A stretch of 64,000 nucleotides of DNA, taken from Metridium senile (Eukaryota; Cnidaria; Anthozoa; Actiniaria; Metridiidae). The stretch covers positions 19,541,268 through 19,605,267 of the forward strand of contig OX459100.1 of assembly GCA_949775045.1 (NCBI GenBank), given 5' to 3'. Position numbers and translations under genes: made by a program. Below, piece by piece: positions 17,259 to 29,265 of the stretch (positions are counted from its first letter, which is position 1; every line of letters begins with the position of its first letter). Under the pieces are notes generated by a model. That model did no database searches and was not told the DNA's origin. It saw only the letters and a list, made by a program, of their open reading frames with translations.

Positions 17259-20200
17259 ATGGATGACTACGGAGCAGAAAACGGCTGGGAAGAGGCAGCG
17301 GTAAGTAATATTGACATAAAAAGACTCTTAATTATAATATCAGCTGAATAAAACAAATTCACGATTTTATGCAATTTTAACGCCTTAGGTATGATTGTAA
17401 GGAAACGTATGATTTCAAAGCTAAATGTAAAATAGCATTCTTACCTTTCTAATAGATCATGCTCTCATTTGATTAAAATGATGTCACCATCAAAATGATC
17501 AATGATTGCTGTAGTGGTTGTAACCGTGCATTGATCTTGTTATTAATTAATATAAATTTACAATTCAATCTTCATGGATATGAAGATTTTTTTCCCTTGA
17601 CGATATGAAATGAGGAAAATACACTTTTATTTAGTATGGATACATTATTTTATAGTTTAATTATCACAGACTATAATGTACATTTGATCATCACCTGTAC
17701 TTGTACATCATCAATATTGAATACATTTCTTCTCCAATAAGACATAGTTATTTGTGTTTTTATAGCCTCTCAGCCCAACAGATGACCGCAGGGATCATGA
17801 TAATTCATTACAAGATTTCCAGCAAATATTTGCCACAAAAGATTTTGTGATGGAACCTGATGTATTTTCTCATATAAGAAGGTGACATTTCTGCATTTCT
17901 TTTTCATGACTTGTACTAACATTGTTTGTGACTCAAACCCATTAAAGACAACTTTACTGATCATGTTGAATTGTTTGGTTCATAGATACTTACTGAATGC
18001 AGGCTCGCATGAAGAGCTTATTCGGCTATTATCAGAGAATTACAAAGGAATCGCACAAAGTGCAAATTTGTTAGCCAATTGGCTTATATTGACAGGTATT
18101 ATACTATGTATTTGCACATAGCAAAAAAATTTAGTAATTTTTTTTTATTTCCCATAGTAAGAGCAGTGCCGAGAGACAATCGCCTGCTCTTTTCGAAGAG
18201 CACAGCAGGATCTTTTATGTCCACCTTATATAGGAATTAGAGTGAAGGCAGACAGGAACTCCGCTTTAATTACGTCCTTTTCTGAGAAGACGAGGCACAG
18301 TAAAGTGTCATTACAAACATCTGTCAATATCATGAACATTGTACACTTTTGTCATAATATTTAGTTTAAATAAAGAGCTAAACTTTTGATGAACAACAAT
18401 AAATATAATATATACAAAATTTGAATGGACGTCATCATTAGATCATCATGATTATATTTTTGACATTTTTACATTTACTATAAATAACCTTACCATCTTT
18501 CTCCTGGCTTGGTGTATTCATCGCTGAATTGATGATAATTTCTACAGATGCTGATGTCCATGAGGTTGAGCAATTGGTAGAAGATCATCTCAAGATGTTG
18601 ATTATCAAACATTTTGATCCAAAAAGAGCTGATTCCATCTTCACAGAGGCTGGAGAGGTACTAAACTACTCACTTATCTTTATTCTATTCTCACAAGTAA
18701 TATAATTATTTACTAATTATTTATTTATTATCTGCCAATTATAACATAACTATTTAACCAATTTTGTTTTGTATAATTTGCTGATGGCATGGTCGGGTAG
18801 CACACAGGGCAGAGGCTCCAATAACAGGGTCAAAAAAATGAACAAATATAGCATAAAATTAACTAATAACATCATTTGTGGTAAAGTGGATAGAACACAT
18901 GGAATTCACTCTGGTCCATTGGAAAGATGGCTGATGTATTTTTTATCTATATTAGACACCTCCATGGCTAGAAAACATGATAACACATCCAACATGGAGA
19001 TCAATGTTTTACAAGTTGGCTGAACAGTATCCTGATTGTCTAATGTTGAATTTCACCATCAAAGTAAGGCATAATATATACCATGATGCTATAGTGATAT
19101 TGCTGTAAAATATCTTGACAATTGCTGCATTTTTCTGTAAAACTTTTAATCTCAATCATTAAGGTTTCTTCTGTTTCTTCATAAGTTTGTTGTATTGTTT
19201 TTAGTTGATATCAGATGCTGGTTATCAAGGAGAGATAACAAGTGTATCCACAGCCTGTCATCAAATTGAAGTCTTCTCTCGTGTCTTAAAGACATCTGTC
19301 ACTGGATTTCTAGAGGAAGTCATGATGGACAATAATCTAACAGAATTTGCTGTAAGTAATTTATTAGTCAGTCAGTCAGTCAGTCAATCACCCAGTCAAT
19401 CATCCAGTCAATCATCCAATCAATCACCCAGTCAATCATCCAGTCAATCATCTAATCAATCACCAGTCAATCACCAAGTCAATAACCCAGTCAATCACCC
19501 AGTCAATCACCCAGACAATCACCCAGTCAATCATCCAGTCAATCACCCAGTCAATCATCCAGTCAATCATCCAATCAATCACCCAGTCAATCACCCAGTC
19601 AATCACCTAGTCAATCACCCAGTCAATCACCCAGTCAATCAACCATTCAATCAATCAGTTAATCAATATTTCAGTCATTCAATCAATCAATTAATTTTTC
19701 AAGAAAAACATTCAGTTATTGATCAATCAGTCAACCATTCAAATTAATGTTTATTTCTCTCAGAAAATGGTGAACCATGGTCAGCATACCTACCTATATG
19801 CGCAGTGTCTCCTGTCATCCATCAGCCAAAAGAGCATTCATGGTGGTGTACAGCTAAAACGTATTTGTCAAGAATTACAGAAGAAAGCTGTTGAAAGGTA
19901 ACAAAACAACAACAATAGCAGTTATAACAATAATGCATTGGCAAATGTAATTACAAGTATAACAATATTATTAATAAACAACAACTGACCTTATCCTGGT
20001 TCTTGACTTTATTGATTCTGTTACTGGTAACAGTTACTATAATTATAATTCATTAAATAATAGTAAAGCATCCTCACCTACCTCTAAATAACTTCATCTG
20101 TAATCTTGAATCATCAGTGGTTGTAATTTTAATTATCAATTTAGCTATTATAATTCAAACAAAAGTAAAGTATTTTTCACTTACCTCTGGAATAACTTCA

Positions 20201-23200
20201 TTAGTAATCTTGAATCATCAGTGGTTGTAATTTTAATTATTGATTTAACTATAATTATAATTCAAATAAAAGTAAATTATTTTTTCACACTTACCTCCAG
20301 AATAACTTCATTAGTTATCTTGAATCATCAGTGGTTGTAATTTTAATAATTAATCTAGCTATTATAATTAAAAGAAAAGTAAAGTTTTTATCACTTACCT
20401 CTTAAATAACTTCATCTGTAATCTTGAATCATCAGTGGTTGTAATTTTAATAATTAATTTAGCTATTATAAATAAAAGAAAAGTAAAGTTTTTGTCACTT
20501 ACCTCTTAAATAACTTCATCTGTAATCTTGAATCATCAGTGGTTGTAATTTTAATTATCAATCTTTAACTATTATAATAAAGCAAAGCATTTTTCACCTA
20601 CCTCTGGAATAACTTCATCTGTAATCTTGAATCATCAGTGGTTGTAATTTTAATTATCAAATGAATCTAACTATTATAATAAAGCAAAGCGTTTTTCACC
20701 TACCTCTGGAATAACTTCATCTGTAATCTTGAATCAACTATTATAATAAAGCAAAGCATTTTTCACTTACCTCTGGAATAGCTTGATTTGTCCTTTTTTA
20801 TGGTATTTAATTACAAATTATTTAAAAAAAGTTTAAAGTAGAACAATTAAAGTAATTTGTCACTCACCTCTGACATTACATCATTTAAATTCCTCAGTGG
20901 CCGTGATGTTACTCAAATTACTTTATGTCTCAATGGAACTCCTTCATATCCTCGTGTATGTTCAGCATTGTCCTCAATGTTAGGAAAGAATACTCTTAAC
21001 CCTGGCGACATCACTGTGGTAAGAATCACTTTTGTATCTATCATACAGTCTTTCTTGGTGTTTGTTTTTTACCTGAGAGGATGCAAACTTAAGGTTTCAA
21101 AATAATATAGATAATAAGTAAGATAGAATGTACTTTGACCAAAGAATAATAACATACTGCAGTTTTCAGACATGTTGTCCTGACTGTCCTGACTGCTCTG
21201 ACAAAAGAATAATAATTATCATACTGCAGATTTCAGACATGTTGTCCTGACTGAATGTGCACTGACCAAATAATAATAACATACTGCAGATTTCAGACAT
21301 GTTGTCCTGACTGAATGTGCTCTGACCAAAGAATAATATCATACTGCAGATTTCAGACATGTTGTCCTGACTGAATGTGCTCTGACCAAAGAATAATAAC
21401 ATACTGCAGATTTCAGACATGTTGTCCTGACTGTATGTGCTCTGACCAAAGATGATTTCAGACATGTTATCCGGACTGTATGTGCTTTGACCAAAGAATA
21501 ATAACATACTGCAGATTTCAGACATGTTGTCCTGACTGAATGTGCTCTGACCAAAGAATAATAACATACTGCAGTTTTCAGACATGTTGTCCTGACTGTA
21601 TGTGCTCTGACCAAAGAATAATAACATACTGCAGATTTTAGACATGTTGTCCTAACTGAACCAAGGGTGTTCTAAAAATGTCCATAGTTTAGCATGCAAT
21701 TACTACTGCAATGACTTGTGGGGGTGGGACTGGATAGAATTTTGTTTCTGATAGCATGTTTTATGTATTAGCTATACAAGTTATACAGCACAGAAGATCC
21801 TCCACCTTGTGAACTTTTAAGAATACCACAGTTCCTTGGTAAGATTTCACTCTTCATATCCTTCACCACATACTAAATGTTACCTTTTTTGACCGGGAAT
21901 ATTTCCACAAACTTAGTGAATTTAGACAGCAACTCTTTCCTCAGACTTAGTGAATTCAGTTTGTTTAACAATGACACATCAAACAGTGTACAGTATGTAT
22001 CTGATAACTATAAACTGTTTTTCTTGCATGTTTGTAGATCTTCTTATTGATGCTCTTTTCAAGCCAACCCAACAAATCAACAGAGAACATAAATTTAAAT
22101 ATATTTACCTTCTTGCATTTGCTGCTTGTGTCCACGAAACATGGCAAGAGGTAGGAAAACATGATTTTTCTTAAGTTACTAATCACCAGAATGGCATATA
22201 GTCTGACTTGCACTATGACGTATGAATTTTGTAAGAAAAAACATTTTAAAAACAGACATGAAGTTTTATGACTTTTACATGTACATGATTTTCCTTACAT
22301 TTACTGGTCACCCCTTGCAATAGCACGTAGTCTGACTTGCACTATGACATATGAATTTTATAAGAAAAGACATTGAACAGATATGAACCATTCTGACTTT
22401 TACACAGGACCAAAGGCTGTCTTTGAATATTGATGAGCTCAAGGCTACGTCACAGGCAATAGAAAAAGTACACAATATCTGCATGCAGGAAAGTAGTGGA
22501 GCATCTCATCTCTCATCTGAAGTCGGCACTTTGTTTCAATGTATAAGGTATATTATAAACTGTCAATTTTTGTTCAATAGACTAGCAATAACTTAAATGG
22601 ACACTAGCGAATAAACTAGTATAGGCTGCGTCGGTGTTTGATATAAACAATAGGTAATAGAAAGAAATTTGTAACACCGTAAAAAATAGAAATAGAAACT
22701 AGCGAGCAAACTAGTATAGGCTGCGTCGGTGTTTGATATAAATGATAGGTAATAGAATGAAATTTGTAACACCGTAAAAAATGTTGACTTAACTTTACTG
22801 ACGTTTCGAGCTTTAGCCCTTCGTCAGAGTAAAAGAGAACAATAACTTACTTACTTTACTTTGGGTCAATCATCCTTGCGGTAATCAGGACATCTGACGC
22901 CACCACTTTACATTCATCATTAGACCTTCCAGTTGTCTGACACTGTGGAGGTTTGTATCCTTCAACTAGGTGTTGGTGTAACATGTGTAAATACTTATTC
23001 ACTCATAACCAGTAAACAAACTACATTTCCATTGAGTTGTGTGTATTTTACTACAGAACTGTAAACAAACAATCAAAACTATAGCACATGGCATTATATC
23101 ATGGTCTGCGCATGTCAGTACAAAACATTACCCTGGGGGGTGGGGTAGTGACTATTACATCAGCAAATGTAACTGCAGGATGACCTCTGCTCCAATTGCC

Positions 23201-26075
23201 ATGTAGTGGCACCCACATAACAGTTTGCCAGGTGGGGGAGCTTTTATCACTAGCAATAAGCAGCTATGAAATAGTCTGTGTTTATAAGAAACATTTGGTA
23301 TAAATGTCTGATAGTCAATGAAACAGTTGGTATATTATGTATGAGATAACCTGTATTATTGTTTTTGTAGATACCCAGTGGTTGCCATGGGAATACTAAA
23401 GTGGGTAGATTACACTGTTTCTGATCCTTCATTTTTCAAACTCATGACTGACTCCACCCCAGTTCATCTGTCTTTACTTGATGAGGTAAATCATTGATTT
23501 AGTGAAATTCTTCAATAATTATCAAAACATCTCCCCATGTAAACACTACTTGACAAAAACTCATCTACTATAATTGTACATGTTTTACCTGTTATAGCTT
23601 TAACATGGTACTCTCTACAACTGAATATTACTTGATGCTTTATAATCTTTTCTGCTTATATTTTTGTGAGGTCAAGTCATGCAATCAAATTTACTTTTGT
23701 ACATCATCCATTTTAGATGACATTATCCATGAAGACTTTTGACCTATGATTTTTTAGCTAGTAACATGTCAACCTCTGTTGCATCGCTGAAGTTTTTCTG
23801 AGGTCTAGATAATGTGTATGCATAATAATAGTACTTGTATGTATACTGCTCACTGTAGATGCCATTATTCATGAAGTATTTTACCTATGGTTTTCTAGAT
23901 TGTAACATCTCAACCTCTGTTGCTTCGCTGAAGTGTTTGTGAGGTCTAGATAATGTGTGTGTATAATAATAGTACTTTTATGTGCATTGTTCACTGTACA
24001 TGCCATTATTCATGAAGTATTTACCTATGATTTTCTAGCTTGTAACATCTCAACCTCCGTCGTATCGCTGAAGTTTTTCTGAGGTCTATATAATGTACAT
24101 GCATAATAATAGTACTTTCATGTTACATCGTTCACTGTACATGCCATTATTCATAAAGTATTTACCTTTGATTATCTAGCTTGTAACATGTCATCCACTG
24201 CAACATCGCTTGGTACTCAACCTGTTAATACGACTGTTTGAATCACCAACACCACTGGATACTCTAGTTGAGGTAAGTGAATGAAAGCATCCTTTAGGGG
24301 CAGACCATTTGACTTTTGAGGGGGGGGGGGGGGGAGATTTTGTTTGTGCAATAATTTTTTTTCCCTCTGACGAGCAAGCCAGATATTTTTTTTAATCAAA
24401 CAGTGGTGCATGATATTTTTTTTCTAGATTGTTAAATTTTAATATGTTATAATAATAATACTATAATATGTTTTTCTTGCTCAGAGGGCTGCAGGATATT
24501 TTTTTCAAAATTTTCCACCTTCCCTCCCCCCACCCCCCTAAAATCAAATGGTCTGCCCCTTGCAGACTTGTTAGTTTTCATATTAAAATTTTGATATTTG
24601 TTTTCCTTGTAGTTAGAGTTCAAGAAGACGGTGCTTGATCGAATGGTTCATATGCTAAGCCGTGGATATGTTATCCCAGTAATAAGTTACATTAACAAAT
24701 GTATGAAAGGACAGGACACTGATAACTCACTTATTAGACACTTTGTCACTGAGGTAATTTTTTTTTTTTAAATAAAAAATAATGAAAAATAATGTGCTTT
24801 CTCGACGCGAAAGTTAATTGCGAAATTTCTGGTTTCAAATTGAAATTTCAAGTTTCTTTTTGTCGAAGCAAATGGCACTATTAAAAGCGAGCAACATAAA
24901 CAGTACTAAATTGTGATATTTTATGCTATTAAATTATGTTATTTTTTATTGTTTAATTTGTACTATTTAGTGCTAAATAGTGATAAGTTTTGCACGCCTA
25001 ATAGTCTTTGTACTCTAATTGAATTACAGTTAATTACAAAAGTACAACTTTTATACTCTTTGCGACTTTCCCCGCTACGTAAGAACGAAGGAATTTTACC
25101 GATTCAAGCAACATTCAATGCACCCTTTCCACTTTTTTAACTCTAAAATGTCTGTAAAGACTTTTCGATAATGAAAGTTGAATTAATTAATTGAATTGAG
25201 TTGTATTCAAATACAAAAGTGCAAATGTTTGAACTTTTTACGACTACGCTTGTTACAGTGGAGAAGAAGGCAATTTCAATACACTAGGGAATTTTAGTGT
25301 TTCAAGCAACATTCAAGGCACCAGTTTTATCAACTTTCTTCGCTTTTAACCGAAGTTACATTTCTCTAACTGTTAGGAATTCGCAGCGATAACGTTAATT
25401 GAATTGTACTTAGTTGGAAAATACATACAAAATAACCAAAATTTCCAATTTCTTCGATGTAAAAGAGAGTTATTCCTGCACACAAATGGCTTTTCAACCT
25501 TTCGCAACAATTACATTCAAAATTCTCGTTTTTAAAACTGTTTTTTCCCCCCTCTCTTACCAGGTTTTAGAGATGATAGCTCCTCCATATTCACCTGAGT
25601 TCATCCAACTCTTCTTGCCAATAGTTCAGAATAAAGATATCACAGGAAAACTGCGGAAAAACGAAGGTTCTGACGACGTCTCTGCCTTCATCGGTAAGCT
25701 GCTGCGAATGGGGCAAACACGCCGCGGCGCACAAGCGTCAAAAAGAGCGGGAAGCACTTGAATGGGTTTTTGCGAATTAAGCCAATCAAATGCTCGGAAC
25801 GAATGTCAGTCATAAGCTGTCAATCAAAAACGTTGCTTTCTAGATCTTCTTGTGATAAAAACAACAAACAAACAAATGATTAAATATCTAAAAACAAATA
25901 TTGAATGAAAATGAATTTTAAAATTATTCGGCAGCTTTGTTTAGAATGTTAAACTTTTTGACAAAAGCACTTCCCTGCCATAAAAAAATTATCAAATTGA
26001 CGTATTATTAAACACAAAATTGCAATAATTATTCTTTCCTTTCTTTCAGCCCATTGTTCTAGAGATGCTTCGTGA
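17259..26075 (+). CDS. NELFCD: negative elongation factor C/D (TH1), 16 exons, 570 aa
   Basis: A subunit of the NELF complex, which holds RNA polymerase II in promoter-proximal pausing. Exons: 17259-17300, 17766-17881, 17986-18095, 18548-18657, 18956-19063, 19205-19351, 19764-19897, 20898-21018, 21772-21838, 22038-22150, 22408-22547, 23371-23485, 24180-24272, 24613-24753, 25564-25693, 26050-26075; the total is exactly in frame. Diagnostic blocks: [18 protein letters not shown] (exon 6), the [19 protein letters not shown] block (exon 10), FPVVAMGVLKWVD counterpart [13 protein letters not shown] (exon 12), and [16 protein letters not shown] (exon 15). I chose a donor inside the long exon-15 frame (after 25693) because a 26-nt last exon then restores the family ending FIAHC. 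Human NELFCD is 590 aa. A poly(A) signal lies at 26463-26468. Several introns carry tandem arrays, two of which copy the gene's own 3' splice sites. Confidence 0.95.
18160..18312 (-). mobile_element. SINE fragment in NELFCD intron 3
   Basis: Reverse complement of the central and 3' part of the SINE at 9713: GGACATAAA-like, ATATAAGGTGGA and AAAAGATCCTG words occur in the same order. The tRNA-like head is missing. Confidence 0.65.
19364..19700. repeat. CAGTCAATCACC-type tandem repeat beside the NELFCD exon 6 donor
   Basis: Imperfect 8/12-bp CAGTCAAT(CA)CC units occupy most of intron 6. They begin about 12 bp after the 5' splice site at 19352 and read as an Asn/Pro/His/Val repeat in one frame. 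Confidence 0.9.
20075..20890. repeat. tandem array duplicating the exon 8 acceptor of NELFCD
   Basis: About eight units of roughly 105 bp. Each begins like CACTTACCTCTGGAATAACT and, in six units, ends with TTGAATCATCAGTGGTTGTA. The unit aligns with the real intron 7/exon 8 boundary (CACTCACCTCTGACATTACA ... CCTCAGTGGCCGTGATGTTA at 20862-20911). Each complete unit therefore carries an AG|TGG decoy 3' splice site. Confidence 0.8.
21128..21660. repeat. about 60-bp tandem repeat in NELFCD intron 8
   Basis: Nine or so units containing CAGACATGTTGTCCTGACTG, TGTGCTCTGACCAAAGAATA and ATAACATACTGCAG. One unit is internally deleted near 21450. The 159-aa minus-strand frame across it is a repeat artefact. 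Confidence 0.95.
22590..22838 (-). repeat. GAAGGGCTAAAGCTCG repeat, copy with duplicated end
   Basis: A minus-strand full-length copy. The ACTAGCGA...GTAACACCGTAAAAAAT end is duplicated in tandem (22604-22685 and 22691-22786). It ends with GACGTTTCGAGCTTTAGCCC and TTCGTCAGAG. In NELFCD intron 11. Confidence 0.85.
23730..24179. repeat. tandem array duplicating the exon 13 acceptor of NELFCD
   Basis: Three units of about 130 bp precede exon 13. Each includes a pyrimidine tract, TTTCTAG and a decayed copy of the first 30 or so bases of exon 13 (TTGTAACATCTCAACCTCTG versus the real TTGTAACATGTCATCCACTG). After that the units diverge into intronic sequence (GAGGTCTAGATAATGTG). Confidence 0.85.
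24293..24562. mobile_element. MITE with AGGGGCAGACCATTTGA ends and G-tract
   Basis: AGGGGCAGACCATTTGAC is answered by ATCAAATGGTCTGCCCCT, with a G16 run just inside the left end and C-rich runs inside the right. In NELFCD intron 13. Confidence 0.75.
24874..25025. repeat. dispersed repeat shared with 14400-14530
   Basis: ATTAAAAGCGAGCAACATAA followed by AGTACTAAATTGTGATATTT recurs, slightly diverged, at 14418-14470 in PRELID3B intron 3. Both copies contain mirrored AGTACTA/TAGTACT words. Confidence 0.6.
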
Positions 26076-26689
26076 AAAATGGCGGTTAAAACAAACAAAG
26101 AGTTTAATAATAATATTGTATAGAAATGCGAGCAACGAATTCGTAAACTTGCAAGCTGCATTGTAAAGATTCTTACAAATTACAACTCATTTCGTAGTAA
26201 TTTTCATTGTTGAAAGTGTTGAAAGTAGTAGTTATTTTATACTTCAAGTAAGATTATTCTTAGCAACTGACAGCGCAACTTTGTTGCATAACTTGCTGAC
26301 TCGCAACAACAACAACAACAACAAAACAAAACAAAAAACAGCAAAGAAACAAACATAATAACAAAAACGATACAATATAAACCTGGAAGAGATACAATAT
26401 AAACCTGGAAGAGATAGCAAAGTATTTTCATAATGTATAGTTCATCGTATTTATTGTGAGAAAATAAAGTAAACGTGTAAATACAAATATGTAGTAGTTG
26501 TCTTTCTTCTTCAACTATAGTTACAATAATCAATATGGCGTCACATTCTTAATTGCTCGCGCGCCTTTCTCTGCATTTCTCTAGCGCGCGCCATGACCAA
26601 ACAATTGCATGAATTCTGCAGAAAATTATTGAATTTGTAAGCAAACGTTTTACTCTACAAGTAAACCACAAAATATTTCGTAAATTATC

Positions 26690-27118
26690 ATGGCTACGGT
26701 ACGAGAAAAGTCAAACAAGTTGAACAACATGATGAAGAACATCGAGCAGAATGTGTCTTCTGCTCAGGACAAGTGTAAAAGTCTTAGAAGTTCCTTACAA
26801 GATATGAAGCAAACTTGTGCAAACGCTTTGACTTGTATCAAAAAAGAAACAATGGAAAGAAGCTACAACAGTGAAAATCTGAAGTATGAACAAGGTTGGA
26901 AACTGAAGGTAATTCAGTGGGAAGATTCCAAGAAAAGAGACATCAAATGCCTTGAACAACAGTTGGTGTGTTTAAAGGAGATAGTTTACAAAGAACATCC
27001 ACTTCCTTTGCCATCACAAGTATCTTCTCGATTAATGAACAAGTTCATAAGACAAGGATTTTGTCTTGCAGTAGCTGGAATACTAGGACTAACAACGGCA
27101 ATGGTTGCTTTCTTGTAA
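26690..27118 (+). CDS. unrecognised tail-anchored coiled-coil protein, 142 aa, single exon
   Basis: Not recognised. Residues about 1-95 are charged and heptad-like (NKLNNMMKNIEQNVSSAQDK, then KSLRSSLQDMKQT), consistent with a coiled coil and no signal peptide. Residues about 120-142 (from GFCLAVAGILGLTTAMVAFL onward) form one C-terminal hydrophobic helix with basic residues before it (NKFIRQ), the layout of a tail-anchored membrane protein. The frame is open from start to stop in a region with coding-like composition, and AATAAA follows at 27292-27297. The CG-rich stretch 26556-26595 may be its promoter. It lies 222 bp after the NELFCD poly(A) signal, same strand. An intronless retrocopy is possible. 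Confidence 0.7.
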   Translation: MATVREKSNKLNNMMKNIEQNVSSAQDKCKSLRSSLQDMKQTCANALTCIKKETMERSYNSENLKYEQGWKLKVIQWEDSKKRDIKCLEQQLVCLKEIVYKEHPLPLPSQVSSRLMNKFIRQGFCLAVAGILGLTTAMVAFL

Positions 27119-27297
27119 GAAAGTAAATACGTTGATCACGAAGGAAAGGGAAGGCAGCGCCATCACGCGGAAAGGAAAGGCCATTAGAAACCTTAACGCA
27201 AAACCTATGGACACTGTATTAAACTTTTTTTATACTTAATTATTAATATTTCTAAAACAAACATTTTTCAGTGTAAATACAGAGTAGTACAAATAAA

Positions 27298-28545
27298 CGA
27301 ACTATTTTTTGGTGACAAAGTTTGTGTTATTCACAAAGCTAAAGTTGGGCTGATTCACAAGTCAGTTTATCAACACGACCATGATAGAATAAAAACCCTT
27401 TTTCAGCCTAATAATTGAAAATAAAGATTGCAGTATGCAAGAGATAAAAAATATGAAAGATTTTTAAAGTTAAAACAAAGAAAAATAAACATTTTTTTAC
27501 CGATTCCGATCGATCAAAAGAGAACATGTTGATTGAAGATGCATTGTTACATGTAAAAACGCGTTTGCAGTCGAGCAAAGTCAAGTTTTGTATTTGAAAA
27601 GTCAGGAAGTCCTTTCTAGTGATACCTACAAACGTAGCTTTCTACGCAATGTTTGATCAAAACTGAAAGTACAAAAATATAATAGAATGACAATGGAAAC
27701 CGAAATACATGACTCAAAACCAAAACTGCATGGCAACAATTGCCGTTATTTGGTCGCTGAAATATGATCTAGTGCATGTTTAAAATGTCATGTTACTTGC
27801 ATTTAAATTAGTAGTGTTTGCGTTGTGTTTTTGGGAACAAATTTAAAATGTAAGCGATACATAACTATTCTCAAACCAGTTTGGGTAACATCAGTGTTCT
27901 TGGGGACAATAGAAATCAAGTGTACGATAACAAGCGGTTAGATTATATAATTTTTTAAGTAGACCAACTGGAGTAAAAAACGTGTTTGACAAATAGCGAT
28001 TAAATTAGTGTGATCTGCATGCGTTTTTGGGAACAATTGCCGTAAAAATGTACAATATATAACAGGTAAATGAATAGGTGTAGTATGAATCGATGTTTCT
28101 AAGGAAAGAGTTGAACGAAAAATATTTAGTATTTAACACAATGGTGAAGGATTAACGTCCAAAACGTCAGTAACTTTTACTTTGTGATCAGATTGTGTTA
28201 ATAAGATGTGTTAGGACCCCTCCCTATTATCTTTTGAAACAATGGCTATTTAAAGCGCACATCTCCCATGGCAACGCGCGCTGAAACCATGTGCTTAATA
28301 TAGACGTGGCATGTATATATGTAGATATATTACCCAATGGTAATCGACTACTCTTTAACTATGAACCAATCGTCTATGAACAAAATATGGTGGTGGACTG
28401 TCTTGACCAATTAACGCGCTAGAAAACAATGACTTCTATAGCCAATTGAAAACCAGTTCAATCGCTTACACCTGTCTCTAGCCAAACACTGCTACCGCCG
28501 CCTAGCATAGAAAAACAGACTGGATCAATACCAAAAAAATACACT
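27298..28545. other. gene-free spacer upstream of CSRNP
   Basis: No exon is visible. A relic of the GAAGGGCTAAAGCTCG repeat (AAAACGTCAGTAA) lies near 28160. The last 250 bp form the likely CSRNP promoter; TATATATGTAGATATATT near 28314 may hold a TATA element, but the transcription start is unknown. Confidence 0.4.
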
Positions 28546-29265
28546 ATGTTAAAACGAAAAATTGAAGACGATTCTCGTAGCGAGGACAGCGTCGATTCGA
28601 GCGATTCTGCCTCTTCTAAAGAAGGAAAACGAGTTCGTTTTGATCAGAGGATTGTATTTCATTTCCCAAGGACACAAGGAAGCAGTTGTGTACCGTCAAA
28701 TGGTGGATATACATTAGGAATGAAACGAAAACATGAATATGTAGAGCATTTGAAATTCACTGAACAAGATGACTTAGAATTTTGTTACTCGAGCGACGAA
28801 GACGACGACGAAGATGATGATGATGAAGATAACGATGAGGATGCGACCATATTTATGCCTATCCCGCAAAAGACGCGGAAAGCTATTTTAAAAGATGCGG
28901 GTGTCACAAGGATTGACAAACAGGAGTCGATGGAGTGTATGCAAATTCGCTTCTCCAGGCAGATATGTGGCTGTGATTGCAAAGATTACTGTGATCCTGA
29001 GTCTTGTAGCTGTTCAATTAATGGTATCAACTGTCAAGTCGACAGGGATAATTTCCCTTGTGGATGTGTACGAAGCGAGTGTCAGAATCCTAATGGCAGA
29101 CATGAATACGATCCTGTATCCGTTCGAAAACATTTTATAGAAACGATTTTAAAACTACGTGGACAGAAGTATATATGGGACAAGAACGTACTTCAAAACA
29201 CTTCCTCTTCAAATAATGGCGATACAACGAGCCCGAAAAACGCCATTTCATTCGCAGTGGCGTGA
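28546..29265 (+). CDS. CSRNP: cysteine/serine-rich nuclear protein (AXUD1/CSRNP family), intronless, 239 aa
   Basis: CSRNP proteins are nuclear factors first found as Axin-upregulated (AXUD1). The N-terminus is Ser/Asp-rich. KRVRFDQRIVFHFPRTQGSS at about residues 29-48 and GGYTLGMKRKHE at 53-64 match the conserved N-terminal box. An acidic run (about 83-101) follows. KAILKDAGVTRID precedes the Cys-rich domain: CGCDCKDYCDPESCSCSING at about 145-164, then CQVDRDNFPCGCVRSECQNP. FIETILKLRGQ closes the domain. Human family members are about 540-590 aa; here the long C-terminal tail is absent. AATAAA lies at 29762-29767. Absence of introns could mean a retrocopy, but the frame is intact. Confidence 0.9.
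   Translation: MLKRKIEDDSRSEDSVDSSDSASSKEGKRVRFDQRIVFHFPRTQGSSCVPSNGGYTLGMKRKHEYVEHLKFTEQDDLEFCYSSDEDDDEDDDDEDNDEDATIFMPIPQKTRKAILKDAGVTRIDKQESMECMQIRFSRQICGCDCKDYCDPESCSCSINGINCQVDRDNFPCGCVRSECQNPNGRHEYDPVSVRKHFIETILKLRGQKYIWDKNVLQNTSSSNNGDTTSPKNAISFAVA

Noticed and set aside
21166..21645. 159-aa minus-strand repeat protein ([17 protein letters not shown] units)
   Set aside because: Open by virtue of a 60-bp tandem repeat in an intron on the opposite strand; one unit breaks the pattern and there are no start or flank signals.
25694..25761. NELFCD C-terminus [22 protein letters not shown]
   Set aside because: Intron read-through. A GTAAGC donor after 25693 and a 26-nt exon at 26050 give the conserved ending FIAHC.
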